This document shows positions 13,501 to 22,478 of a DNA stretch of 64,000 nucleotides, piece by piece (the first letter of the stretch is position 1; every line of letters begins with the position of its first letter). This stretch comes from Plutella xylostella (taxonomy: Eukaryota; Arthropoda; Insecta; Lepidoptera; Plutellidae), in the NCBI RefSeq assembly GCF_932276165.1, contig NC_063982.1, positions 823,501-887,500 of the forward strand. Reading direction: 5' to 3'. Made by a program: the position numbers and the translations under genes. The notes under the pieces are model-generated. The model saw only the letters and a program-made list of their open reading frames with translations, was not told the origin of the DNA and made no database searches.

Positions 13501-14700
13501 GGTCTAACAAGCATCTGTAGCCCATCTGGGAGGCTTCCTAATGCTAGATAACATGGCATTAAATGAATAGGAACAAACTTAAATGTTCTCATATAAGTAA
13601 GCATTCTCTTATGAGAATTTTTAGCTTTACCAAATGGAGTTAAACTATGTAAATACAGTATGTAACAACGTAAATACTATTTGAATAAAGAAACACCATT
13701 GAACAGAGCTGGTTTCTGGTTTAAAGGTATAAGCACAAAGATAAAATATCATTTGTAAATTGCAATGTTTTTGTACCGAAAGATTCATGCGTGAAATAGT
13801 TTTCTGACTTACTCAGTTCAGACTTCGAAGGTAGGTATGAATCCAATTTGCTGGAGAGCATATTTCACACTATCACAGAGATTTATCATAATATCTTCAT
13901 GTAATCTTGTGATCTTCTCGGTTTTCTGAAAAAAATATTAATACCGGCCCGCGGGGCGGGGCGTCGGTAGCGGCGCGAAACTATTTTTTGTACATTGACG
14001 AAAAGTACGATGTCTCATACAGAGTTTTTTATACATTAAGTGAATTAACACTTTTATTGATTGTTTTATTCCACAAACACGAATATTATCATGGATTATT
14101 AGTAAAAAATCCATTTTCAAAAATATATAAACGCGTTTGATTCAAGAAATCAAAAAGCTATGTCAGAAATTTGACAGCGCGTCACAGAGTAGAATCCAGA
14201 TTCTAGACTGCACTGTCCACTGGCTAAAGTGAAAGAGAGGAAAATACAGCAGATTGGTATGTAAAAACCCATTTTTTCCTATTTATACTAAGAAATCAAA
14301 TAATTGCTTCTTCACTCAACGCTGTGTGTTTCGAAAGAACACATAATATAGGTATTTTTAAACTATATATTATATTTTTTTTCAATGTCCTACTCATAGC
14401 ACGCCAGGTGTCAGGAGGTTAATTATATAAGATTTTAAGTTTGCTCGTATTGTTAATTCGCTCTTGCGGTGTTAATAAACCCATCTAATCTTTTACAATA
14501 TACAATTCATTGGTAAGTAATAATGAGATATGGATTTAGTTCGCTCTCACCGGAACAGATAAGTTTGTCGAACTGTAACTTATATTTTATGTTTTTTTTG
14601 CACACTTGTTTTTATAATATACTTACAGTTCCCCAAAATTGATAATGCACATAGAAATCTTCGTCATTGTTCGGCAACGGTCGTATTCCCGAGCGTTAGA
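7495..14700 (-). CDS. Unrecognised multi-exon gene, candidate exons, last exon frameshifted
   Basis: Small candidate exons on the minus strand have good splice sites and compatible phases: 11,029-10,978 (after TTACTTTTTCAG, before GTGAGC), 9,490-9,468 (after TTTCTTTTAG, before GTACAT) and 7,817-7,495 (after a T-rich CAG). Joined, they read on in one frame for 70-odd residues until a TAG at 7,670-7,668. An overlapping frame then runs to a TAG at 7,497-7,495 and encodes about 60 protein-like residues that include DRVMAIEDKQGE and IEIAQAIKKY. A single-base shift near 7,670 would join the two. Upstream, 14,690-14,627 (ending in GTAAGT) reads NNDEDFYVHYQFWGT, and 13,925-13,818 reads 35 residues to a TGA; this last could be an alternative end. 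No start codon was found for the first exon. I do not recognise the family. It may be a real gene with an assembly error or a decaying copy. Confidence 0.45.
8973..9288. mobile_element. Palindrome P1 split by a small TIR element (left boundary of E1)
   Basis: A 34-bp arm that begins ATAGACCTGTTTTGC (8,973-9,006) is matched perfectly by its inverse at 9,255-9,288. Between them, flanked by TA on each side, lies a 244-bp element (9,009-9,252) that starts TGTGTATGAAG and ends with the inverse. The whole unit is flanked by TA (8,971-8,972 and 9,289-9,290), and the right TA is also the left boundary of E1. Each 34-bp arm contains its own small hairpin (CTGTTTTG...CAAAACAG). Confidence 0.8.
11689..12270. 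repeat. Four diverged units containing CCAG...TTCGACTGG
   Basis: The string ACCAGAGCCCATGGCTTTTC plus GACTGG occurs at about 11,692 and 11,800. Weaker versions occur at about 11,987 (CCAGTGCC...CATTTCGACTGG) and 12,229 (CCAGTGCC...CATTTAGACTGG). Each unit can pair CCAG with CTGG and is followed by CATCATAA and a TTTGCATA-like string. This looks like an old tandem array with unequal spacing. Confidence 0.65.
12325..12945. repeat. ~100-bp direct repeat flanking a TTAA MITE
   Basis: The sequence around GGTAAATAGG, CGAGCCAGTTT, ACAACAT and GTTGTAAGAAG at 12,325-12,425 recurs at 12,847-12,940 in the same orientation with about 80% identity. A piggyBac-type MITE (12,430-12,828) lies between the two copies. 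Confidence 0.65.
12430..12828. mobile_element. piggyBac-type MITE with TTAA duplication
   Basis: TTAA at 12,426-12,429 and 12,829-12,832 flanks ends reading CCCACTGACGGACACT and, inverted, CACATTGATGGACACT. The length is about 399 bp with no transposase frame. The TTAA target and short ends are the known hallmarks of the piggyBac superfamily. Confidence 0.75.
12946..13817. other. Non-coding sequence between candidate exons
   Basis: The stretch 13,180-13,240 holds a short piece (CCGAAGGGGTAGTCAGAGGTG) shared with other Lepidoptera-type LINE ends in this window, such as 20,735-20,760 on the opposite strand. A minus open frame at 13,374-13,604 lacks splice or coding support. Confidence 0.45.
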
Positions 14701-14977
14701 AAACTATTATGTATTTAGAGTGGTTAAGTGCATTTTCTTCATGAAATTTTAGTAGAATTATGTAATTGGTGCTAAAAGAGATAATTGATTTATCAGTAAC
14801 GAAATTTGATTCAATAATTCATAATATTAAAATATACTTCGAAAATGTTACAGTAGGTACTTTTCAAGTGTCTTACTGAAGCTGATGTAAAGATGGATGA
14901 AAGAAGGTTTGAATAACACAAGGTTTATATTATAAGGAGAAATGGATTTCAAACACAGGTTTATATTAAAAAATTTA

Positions 14978-15070
14978 AATCTCAGTTCAAAAGTATTTAC
15001 AGCACTGATTATTTCACATTAATAAAAATGTTTACATTAAAATCTCAGTTCAAAAGTATTTACAGCGCTG
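14978..15070. repeat. Short direct repeat
   Basis: The 28-bp string that begins AATCTCAGTTCAAAAG and ends ACAGC at about 14,979 recurs at about 15,041, giving a 62-bp tandem duplication in non-coding sequence. Nothing else is recognised between 14,700 and 15,390. Confidence 0.7.
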
Positions 15071-15394
15071 GTCATTCACAATAATATTACAATTACAAAC
15101 TTGGTCTTTTGGGTGTGGCTTTATTGGCAAAGTGAAGTCTATCAATGTGACGTATATTTTATTCTTAAATGTGCCTCATAATATGGCATCGTCAAAAATA
15201 ATTAAAGTTGAAATTAAATTCACATTTGAAAAAAATAACAAGAACGATGTGTAATTGCAGCTCTTTATAATTCCACAAAAGTAATATTGATCTTGACCTT
15301 GAGACCCTTGACTGATCGGTGACAGCCACCGACCGCCCAAATTGTTTTCGATTATGTGTCACATGATATTGACTACTATTTCTTTCGAACAAGG

Positions 15395-15495
15395 ATCAAA
15401 ATGCAAGTGCTCTTACGATTCAATGATTCGGGTGTTTCCGGGAATACGACAGTTTGCGAAGATTTGCATGCGCATTATTAATATGGGAGAACTGT
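15395..15495 (+). pseudogene. Inverted partial copy of the 14.6-kb exon and splice donor
   Basis: The sequence at 15,435-15,495 (GGGAATACGACAGTTTGC..., GAAGATTTGCATG, GGGAGAACTGTAAGT) aligns with the reverse complement of 14,621-14,683, apart from an 8-bp deletion and a few substitutions. The alignment runs through the GTAAGT donor. The two copies face each other about 0.8 kb apart. The 8-bp deletion breaks the frame, so this copy is probably inactive unless it is the older functional one. Confidence 0.55.
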
Positions 15496-15774
15496 AAGTA
15501 CCTTTTCCCTCCTGTAGGTTGACTGGTATAAAATGCTTTTAAAAATTGTTAGGTAGTACTTACTAAATACTATAAAAACAAATTATTATTCCACGAAATG
15601 ATTTTAGAATTTTAGTATATTTTGTACCTAAATCTACTTGTAAAACGTGCTGTATTCATGCAATAAAATTAAAGTATTTCAACAATTATGTTTCTTTTTA
15701 TTGCCATCCCTAATATTTTCCTTCTACATTCTATACCTTATTCAGGGAATTGCCGAAATAACACCACCACCACC

Positions 15775-16265
15775 AGAAAACTGGACTAGGCCTAAACCCC
15801 TGCCTTCATTGGAAGGGGACCCGAGCCCCAGCAGTGGGGACGCGATGATGACGGAAGAAAAACTAAACTTTTTCGTATTCGTAAGTTGCAAAACTCGTAC
15901 TAGAGGCTCTGTTTCTGTTTACGTTCGACACACCCTGAGCCTCCCCACTGCTGGGGCACGGGTCTCTTCCAATGAAGGAAGGGTTTTATGCCTATATAGT
16001 CCACCACGCTGGCCCAGTGCGGGTTGGTGGACCCCAACACAAGCAAGCTTGTGCTGAGCGAGTTGTCGGGTAAGTGGGCAACCCGACTGTCAGATGTTTT
16101 CAAGCCGCCCGAAGGCCTCTGACTAGGCGACTGCTGCCGAAGCAGCAACCGGGACCCACGGCCACCACGGTTATCAAAAGCGCCTGACGCTTATCCGTCT
16201 GGCTAATCCTCTCACCACGGGTACAAACCCTAAACACCGACACGCTAGGAAGAAGACTAAAATAT
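15775..16265. repeat. Fragments of a common short interspersed repeat
   Basis: The strings CTTCATTGGAAGG, GGGGACCCG and CCCCAGCAGTGGGGACG at 15,805-15,845, and in inverse orientation at 15,935-16,020, recur near 11,120, 19,970, 40,160 and 63,740. The following stretch to 16,260 (GCTTGTGCTGAGCGAGTTGTCGG and CACGGTTATCAAAAGCGCC) has the look of a LINE 3' region. I cannot name the family. Open frames crossing it are artefacts. Confidence 0.6.
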
Positions 16266-16797
16266 GTACAAAAAATCATTTATTCATGCAAAATTAAGAT
16301 AATAATACAAATTAAATAAAATCAAATTAAAACTACGAAAAATAAGTCAAAACACAAAACATTAATATTAAGCTAAGTCACAAAAATAATTAAAACAAAT
16401 GTCAACAATGGTCTAAATAATTTAAAAATATAAATAAATGTCATTTTTTTATGTCATTCCTACACTACCAATCCGACTCGGGCCATATCCGACTAAAATT
16501 AATTAAGTATGACACGACATCTAATCTAAAAATGCCATCACGCTTCGAGAATCGCCACCTATACTCTGTCCATTATATTATTGGTTTTTTGACATTCGAA
16601 ATCCCATACATATTTGACGACTGCAAAGGAAAGCTAACTTTACTTACCGGACATAAGGAAACGTCAAAAATACAATAACATAGTGGAAGCTTTATTATAG
16701 TGGTAAGTACTATAAACCACCTATAAACGCTGCACTTTTATGTAGATACTTATCTAATGTTTTAGACTGAACGCTATCCCCAAATTCATATACTACT
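16266..16797. other. Intergenic AT-rich stretch
   Basis: The sequence is A-rich, and no exon or repeat structure is recognised. The open frame at 16,451-16,678 has no supporting feature. Confidence 0.45.
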
Positions 16798-16997
16798 CTG
16801 TTTAAAAAGAATAAGGAAATAGAAGATAATAAGGTAAAATCAAATACTAAACACAACTCGGAAAACAGCGTTTAAAAAAAATTATGATGATTGGGTAATG
16901 TGTTGGCGTAGGTACCTATGTATTGTTTCTGAAGGAGCATACTTTGAAGGTGATAAAATAAATTTGGATGAATAACAATAATTTTTTGTTTTATATT
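16798..16997. repeat. Solo arm of the inverted-repeat element found in the hAT insertion
   Basis: ACTAAACACAACTC, ACAGCGTTTAAAAAAA, TTCTGAAGGAGCA, AAGGTGATAAAATAAATTTGG and GAATAACAATAATTTTTTG follow the same order as at 32,835-33,040. Only one arm is present here, so this is a truncated or recombined copy. Confidence 0.7.
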
Positions 16998-17000
16998 CTA

Positions 17001-17142
17001 AGGGCTTGTTTCACAATGTCTGGTTAATGGCTACCTGTTGGATAAAATACATGCTGTCACTCTCTGTTATTATTTTTTTGACAGTGACAGCATGTATTTT
17101 AACTCACAGGTAGCCACTAACCAGACATTGTGAAACAGGGCC
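17001..17142. mobile_element. MITE of the GGCCTGTTTCACAATGTCTGG family
   Basis: The ends AGGGCTTGTTTCACAATGTC and the inverse ending CAGGGCCT enclose a nearly palindromic body with CATGCTGTCACTCTC and its complement. Related copies lie at 37,538-37,679 and 47,039-47,284. Confidence 0.85.
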
Positions 17143-17260
17143 TAATCTCGATAGGTACTTTTTACACATTATAATATAGTTAACGAACTGTCAATTACCT
17201 ACTTGCGAGAGTCATCGTAATTGAAATTCGTTATTGATCACTTTGTGTCTATGTCTAAGC

Positions 17261-17674
17261 GTCAATTCACACGTACCACAACCACACCACGTCGCAGCGA
17301 CATAATGTGGTCAAGCTGTGGTTACGTGTGAATTGTGTGACAGCGGCTTTTTGCAGTTGCGTTGTGGCAGCGACAAAATGTCGATGTGGTTGCGTTGTCG
17401 CTGTCATTGCAATGTGGTAACCACGTCGTCGTGTGCAGTTAATACGGAGAACAGGTTGCCGCGGTGCCGCCGCCGCGTGGCGGCGTTGCCGTTGCGATGT
17501 GGTTGCGTTGTGGTTGCGATGTGGTCGTATTACACAGGTGGTCGATAACAACGGCAAAATGTGGCACGTGTGAATTGGATTATTCATTGTCAATACAAAA
17601 TATACGCCCGACCACACGGCGTGGTTGTGGTGTGGTTGTGGCTGTGGTGTGGTTGTGGTACGTCTGAATTGACC
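17261..17674. mobile_element. MITE rich in GTGGTTG repeats
   Basis: GTCAATTCACACGTACCACA near 17,261 is matched by the inverse ending TGAATTGAC near 17,672. The interior is unusually G+T rich on one strand, with many TTGCGTTGTGG and GATGTGGTTG strings, so several frames stay open by chance. The length is about 412 bp. Confidence 0.8.
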
Positions 17675-17872
17675 CTTACACAAATAATCGAACTGTGAGT
17701 TAGTTATATGAATTCGAGGGTAAGAATAAATAATGAGGAATCTAGATAATAATGTGTGGACACCTCAAACACGGCCATATGACCCCAAGATAGGCAGAGC
17801 CCGTACAGCTTATATATATATCTACTCATGCAGAAACCTAGATACATAATTATTAACCCCCAATACCCGAGT

Positions 17873-17990
17873 ACAAATTAATCTATTATTATGTCTTTAA
17901 ACAAACATCTGTCCCGGACGGGTATCGAACCATGGACCTACGGCATACGAGGCAGGGTCACTAACCACTACACCATTCGTTCGTCTGTAA
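17873..17990 (-). mobile_element. 5' part of tRNA-headed SINE type 2
   Basis: Read on the minus strand, GAATGGTGTAGTGGTTAGTG at the start resembles a tRNA A box, and GGTTCGATACCCG resembles the B box. The next strings (CGGGACAGATGTTTGTTTA) match the same SINE at 26,885-27,100 and 20,365-20,577. The copy is truncated. Confidence 0.7.
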
Positions 17991-18068
17991 GGTATGCAGG
18001 TTTCCTCACATACTTTTCCATCACCGTAAGAGCACAATCAAAACAAGAGATCATCCATCTTTAAATCA

Positions 18069-18251
18069 TCCTAACTGTGGCTGTCTGTCTGTCTGTCTGT
18101 TACGCTATCACGCCAAAACTACTGAACGGATTTGAATGAAATTTGGTATACATACGGTCTAGACCCTGGGAAAGAACATAGGCTACTTTTTATCCCGGAA
18201 TTCCCACGGGAAAACTTTTTAAGGCGAAGCGAAGCGCGCGGGAACAGCTAG
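18069..18251 (+). mobile_element. Helitron-like element copy 1
   Basis: The copy starts TCCTAACT, carries a CTGT run, then CGCCAAAACTACTGAACGG, and ends GCGCGCGGGAACAGCTAG followed by T. A TC start, CTAG end and insertion between A and T fit Helitrons. It lacks about 25 bp after the start compared with the copies at 22,415 and 29,177. No Rep/helicase is encoded. Confidence 0.65.
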
Positions 18252-18501
18252 TAATTTATAAGTAAAACCTACCACAAATAAAGTGGATTAATAAACTTTA
18301 TTGTACCGACAACATGTACCTATCTATAACTAGGTACCTAGTCTAGTATCACAAAATATGCCCTAGGGCGTCAACTGGACATGTCCACTACAAACATGAT
18401 ACAGCACTTTAGTACCTAGAAAGGTTTGTGTTTCAAATGAAATACATTAAAATAAATTTATGGACATCGGAACATCATCATCATCCTACTTTATGTGCTT
18501 A

Positions 18502-18652
18502 CTAGCTGTTCCCGCGAGCTTCGCTTCGCCTTAAAAAGTTTTCCCGTGGGAATTCCGGGATAAAAAGTAGCCTATGTTCTTTCCCAGGGTCTACACCGTA
18601 TGTATACCAAATTTCATTCAAATCCGTTCAGTAGTTTTGGCGTGAAAGAGTA

Positions 18653-18687
<35 letters not shown>

Positions 18688-18722
18688 CAGTTACTTTCGC
18701 ATTTATAATATTAGTTAGGATT
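18502..18722 (-). mobile_element. Helitron-like element copy 2
   Basis: Inverse orientation: CTAG at 18,502-18,505 is the 3' end, and the start TCCTAACTAATATTATAAATG reads from about 18,720. The CTGT array is at 18,652-18,686. It is about 90% identical to its neighbours. Confidence 0.7.
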
Positions 18723-18883
18723 AGGATTATATGTATACACTTAGATTAACAACACACGAACAAGATGGTGGATCTGGTGTGTAAGATAAAAAAAGCAGAA
18801 AAACCGCATTTTGTTTAGGTACTGAATGACAACCATTGTACCAATGAATAAAGTCACAAATCTTCTTACCGAACTAATCCTAA

Positions 18884-19087
18884 TCCTAACTAATATTATA
18901 AATGCGAAAGTAACTGTGTCTGTCTGTCTGTCTGTTACTCTTTCACGCCAAAACTACTGAACGGATTTTAATGAAATTTGGTATACATACGGTCTAGACC
19001 CTGGGAAAGAACATAGGCTACTTTTTATCCCGGAATTGCCACGGGAAAAACTTTTTAAGGCGAAGCGAAGCGCGCGGGAACACCTAG
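18884..19087 (+). mobile_element. Helitron-like element copy 3
   Basis: The copy starts TCCTAACTAATATTATAAATG and ends GAACACCTAG followed by T. It lies in inverse orientation to copy 2 only about 160 bp away, and both have the same duplicated TCCTAATCCTAACT start, so they may share one source. Confidence 0.7.
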
Positions 19088-19249
19088 TTCAAAATAAGAG
19101 CTCGGTGGTAGAATTGGGGTTATATTTGTCGAGGCGTTTCTTTTGATTTTGACGCTCCATCTTGTTCTTATATTGTTTATCTAAGACTGGGGGTAAAAAT
19201 TAGAAACAAACCCTTTAAGTAAGTATTTATAAAATAGAATACAATATAT

Positions 19250-19528
19250 ATTTATCCGTCCGAGGACTAAGGTTACCGACATAGCTGTTAAAATATGCAA
19301 GCTGAAGTGGCAGTGGGCTGGTCATATCAGCTGAAGAACCGATAACCGTTGGGGTAGACGAGTTCTCGAGTGGAGACCACGAACAGGCAAACGCAGCGTG
19401 GGACGCCCTCCTGCCCGCTGGACTGACGACCTTATTCGGATAGCCGGTAGTGGTTGGATGAGGAAAGCCGAGGACCAAGTGTTGTGGTGCTCCTTAGGAG
19501 AGGCCTATGTGCAGCAGTAGATGATTAT
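19250..19528 (+). pseudogene. RTE-type LINE C-terminal fragment
   Basis: Conceptual translation gives KLKWQWAGHIS, RVLEWRPRTGKRSVGRPPAR, WTDDL and GEAYVQQ in order, with one internal stop. This pattern (WAGHI ... W.PR...RSVGRP..RW.DD ... GEAYVQQW) is the conserved end of lepidopteran RTE elements. It ends at about 19,520, followed by GATGATGAT-like simple sequence as in other copies. Confidence 0.8.
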
Positions 19529-19555
19529 TGGCTGATGATGATTAATTTATTAACA

Positions 19556-19905
19556 TATTCTATTCTATTCTATTCTATTCTCTGTGGGGGTAACAGTACC
19601 TGCACCTGGCTCTCTCGAATGGAACCTTTGTGCATATCCCCAAGGTCTAAACTGCCTTCCTAAGCTTGGACCATTTTTCCCACCACGCTGGTCCACTGCG
19701 GGTTGGTGGGTTCACATATCTAGATGTGCTAAATCTAGATATGCAGGTTTCCTCACGATGTTTTCCTTCACCGTAAGAGCGATGGTATACATTGTACTTA
19801 AATTCAGAAAAGAACTCATTGGTACATGTCAGCGCCGGGATTCGAACCCGCATCTCTGGCGTGAGAAGCGGGCGCTTACCCGACTGAGCTACCACCGCTC
19901 CATAA
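19556..19905 (-). mobile_element. tRNA-headed SINE type 1, full-length copy
   Basis: On the minus strand it begins GAGCGGTGGTAGCTCAGTCG (A box) and has GGTTCGAATCCCGG (B box) about 45 bp later. The body then shows ACGGTGAAGGAAAACATCG, ATCTAGAT, CGCAGTGGACCAGCG and GAGCCAGGTGCAGGTAC, and it ends in an AATAG run of five units (19,557-19,580). An intact A/B promoter and tail make it a recent full-length copy. Confidence 0.9.
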
Positions 19906-19959
19906 TTTATTAACATTAAAAGAGCTATTTTCATGCCTCTTTCCAGAAAATTGTCCACC

Positions 19960-20065
19960 AACCCGCACTAGGCCAGCGTGATGGACTAGGCATAAAACCC
20001 TTCCTTCATTGGAAGGAGACCCGTGCCCCAGCAACGGGGATGTGATGGTTCATGATGAAGATGTG
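19960..20065. repeat. Short interspersed repeat fragment
   Basis: ACCCGCACTAGGCCAGCGTG and CTTCATTGGAAGGAGACCCG match the repeat at 15,800 and 63,730. No coding potential. Confidence 0.6.
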
Positions 20066-20098
20066 ATGATTTAAAGAGCTATTTTCATGCCTCTTTCC

Positions 20099-20235
20099 TG
20101 GATATTAGATAGATAGATAGAATATTCTTTATTTGCACACACACATGAAATAAACTTAAATAACTTAAATACTAACACATATGTACAAAAATGGCGGCCT
20201 TATCGCTTAAATCGCTTATCGCTTATTATACTTTC
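20099..20235 (-). mobile_element. LINE or SINE 3' end with GATA/TATC tail
   Basis: On the minus strand it reads GCGATAAGGCCGCC, then GTGTGTGCAAATAAAGAATA and a TTCTATCTATCTATC tail. This 3' end also occurs at about 43,980-44,152 (+) and, degenerate, at 58,040-58,070 (+). Confidence 0.7.
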
Positions 20236-20247
20236 AGAGCATGAGTA

Positions 20248-20577
20248 ATGAGAGCGGTGGTAGCTCATTCGGGTAAGCGCCCGCTTCTTACGCCAGAGAT
20301 GCGGGTTCGAATGCCGGAGATGAGACCAATGAGTTCATTGGAAAAAAAAAAGAAACACGCACTCACGCCTTGTGCTAATGTACTCCCTTGCGGGGTAGGC
20401 AGAGGTGCATTCTGCACCCACTTTTCGCCAGAGTGTTATGTTAGTCCCAATGTAATAGGGGGCGGGCCTATTGCCATTTTACGGGCACATCCAAGACCCG
20501 AGAACAAATATCTGTGTTTAAACAAATATCTGCCCAAGCCGGGAATCGAACCCGGGACCACGCCATTCGGTCGTCCT
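20248..20577. mobile_element. SINE type 1 head joined to an inverse SINE type 2
   Basis: 20,248-20,335 (+) is a type 1 tRNA head (GAGCGGTGGTAGCTCATTCG, GGTTCGAATGCCGG). It breaks off after GAGTTCATTGGAAAAAAAAA. From 20,365 to 20,577 a minus-strand type 2 SINE follows, with box B visible as GGGAATCGAACCCGGG. Two different tRNA-derived heads therefore lie tail to tail. Confidence 0.7.
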
Positions 20578-21136
20578 TGGAATTTAATTATAATTTATAT
20601 AGTCGCTCTAACGGTGAAGGAAATCATCGTGAGGAAACCTTTACATCTAGATTCTAGATGTGTAACCTAAGTGCATTGTACTCATCCAAAAACGGCGATA
20701 CATCGAAAAGCGGGCGACTCGCTTGCGTGTCACCTCTGACTACCCCTTCAGGGATTACAGTGGCGACAATAAAATATGTAGTGATGAAAATGTTTATTCA
20801 GCTACCTATGTACATTCACTATATCAATAATATTCATGCCGCGAAAGAAAATACAAACAAATGAAGATCTTGCACATCGAAACTTGACAGGACGAAGAAA
20901 TGCATGGAGCGGATTCAAGGTAAGGATTCACCTATCAGTATCGTACGTATCGGACCGAACGGATTTTCATAAATGTATGGAGAAAGCGAGCGAGGAGCCG
21001 TTTAAAAGAATATAATCTTCTTTAAAATATCTAAGTATATGTAGAATCAATAGGAGTTTTTTTATTGTACTTACTTAGAGATCGGCCAACACCGTCCTAT
21101 CTTAGGGCTGATTTCTCAATGGTACCTATAATGCTG

Positions 21137-21274
21137 ATTAGGTTATTAGACAGTCTTCTTCTTCTTCTTCTTCCTTGCCTTATCCTTATTTAGGGTCGGC
21201 TTTGTTGGTCATGTCACCCCATTTTACCCTATCCTCTGTCATTTCCTCATTCATTCATTAGGTTATTAGACAGT
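21137..21274 (-). mobile_element. Retro-insertion of ~100 bp with 18-bp target-site duplication
   Basis: ATTAGGTTATTAGACAGT occurs at 21,137-21,154 and 21,257-21,274. The insert starts with a TTC run, which is GAA on the minus strand and so a 3' tail. It reads into GGGTCGGCTTTGTTGG, typical of a LINE 3' piece. It is inserted in a diverged copy of the GGGCTGATTTYTCAATGG MITE family. Confidence 0.75.
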
Positions 21275-22410
21275 GTTAGCAATAATTTTATTCTTCACAT
21301 AAAATTCAACTAATGCATTAGAGTCGAATGGAGTTGGTCTCTTTTGACAACAAACCACCCAATTTCGGAAGCGACTCCACAGATTTTCTGTTCAATAAAA
21401 ATGTACATCCGTTACGCGGCGAAGCCCAGGGCTGTACCAATTAGCAGCGTCCGGCGCGCGTCGCCATTGTGGCAACCCTGGCTGCGGCGGGGTAGGGCTG
21501 CCACACGTCAATAATAGTCTATGATCTAACTAACGTTAAAAACAACCGATATTCAACACTAAAAGTCGCACAACTTCTGAACGGCAGAACCGATTTTGAA
21601 AAAACAAAATTCAATATATTTGTTTGGAGCTACGCTACGCTACGACATTATGCTCTATTGTAGAGCCGAGAAGAACACGTTGGATAGATTCAGTAAGCGA
21701 AATAAAAAAATCTTTAAACGTATTATTTAACATGATTACCTATAAAATTACCTACTAACTAAATAATTAATACTAAACTAAAAAGAAGATGTTGGTCAGA
21801 TCGCCGCCGCTGTCTGGTAGAATACCCAAGACCCAAAAAATCTTAGGTATAGAATAATAACTGGTAACTAACATTATTAAAAAGAGCGGCATGTCGACAT
21901 CAAAATGTTATACTTTTCCATTCAAAATCAAAATACAAATAATTTTTGTTTCATCATCACCCAGTAATATTTTGTTAACTGTCGGACATTATGCCTTCCA
22001 AAGGTGCACCACCACCTTTTTGCAGTATCAACCATCACCAACAAAATAATTATGTTTAATTTATCTTATGGTAGGTACCTACATTTTCATATTTTTTCAC
22101 AAGAAAAGAAATTCTCTAATTTGCCAATCTATTTTTTTTTTATTTTAATTTGACAACCCTAGTGCAAGCCAACTTGCTATGTATTGTAAGAAAAAAATAA
22201 GCAAATATAGTTATAATTGTGTTAGTTATAGAATCTCCAAGATATTTCAGCGAACTGTGCCACAATATAAACTTATAATAATGTCGGCGTACGCAAGTTT
22301 TTGAAAGTAATGTTTTCAATAGGTTTAGGTCTACAGTTATTATTCTGCTGCCTGGGTTATCCCTCTGGGAGTATAGTCAGCTATGAGATCTGCATCCACC
22401 CCCAAAGAGG
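21275..22410. other. Intergenic, no gene seen
   Basis: AT-rich sequence. The stretch 21,420-21,500 is locally GC-rich (GCGTCCGGCGCGCGTCGCC) without an open frame or repeat that I recognise. Confidence 0.45.
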
Positions 22411-22414
22411 GATA

Positions 22415-22447
22415 TCCTAACTAATATTATAAATGCGAAAGTAACTG

Positions 22448-22478
<31 letters not shown>

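Larger units (their letters stand above)
9291..14343. mobile_element. Candidate large non-autonomous TIR element E1
   Basis: TA followed by TGTGTTCTTTCGAAAC at 9,289 is mirrored by GTTTCGAAAGAACACA followed by TA at 14,345, with about 35 bp of matching ends. The right end continues as an arm of about 185 bp (14,160-14,343) that matches the inner element at 9,009-9,192 and includes TATAAATAG. The layout is the same as in E2, which is proven mobile by its two copies. Against a single element: three candidate exons of the minus-strand gene lie inside it and two lie outside. No transposase is visible. Confidence 0.5.
8804..14418. mobile_element. Possible TTAA-flanked (piggyBac-type) ends enclosing E1
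   Basis: TTAACCTCCTGAC starts at 8,800, and its exact inverse GTCAGGAGGTTAA ends at 14,422. The TTAA target and the short 13-bp ends are typical of piggyBac-type MITEs. If they belong to one element, E1 was inserted into it. The presence of candidate host exons between the ends argues that they may instead be two separate fragments. Confidence 0.4.

Noticed and set aside
15647..16057. 136-residue plus frame
   Set aside because: It runs through inverse short interspersed repeats and has no splice or domain support.
17267..17683. 138-residue minus frame rich in His, Thr and Arg
   Set aside because: It lies wholly in a MITE with simple repeats; composition explains the open frame.
19647..19961. 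104-residue minus frame with RVRIPA-like ending
   Set aside because: This is translated tRNA-SINE sequence; the same peptide-like string appears wherever the SINE head is read in that frame.
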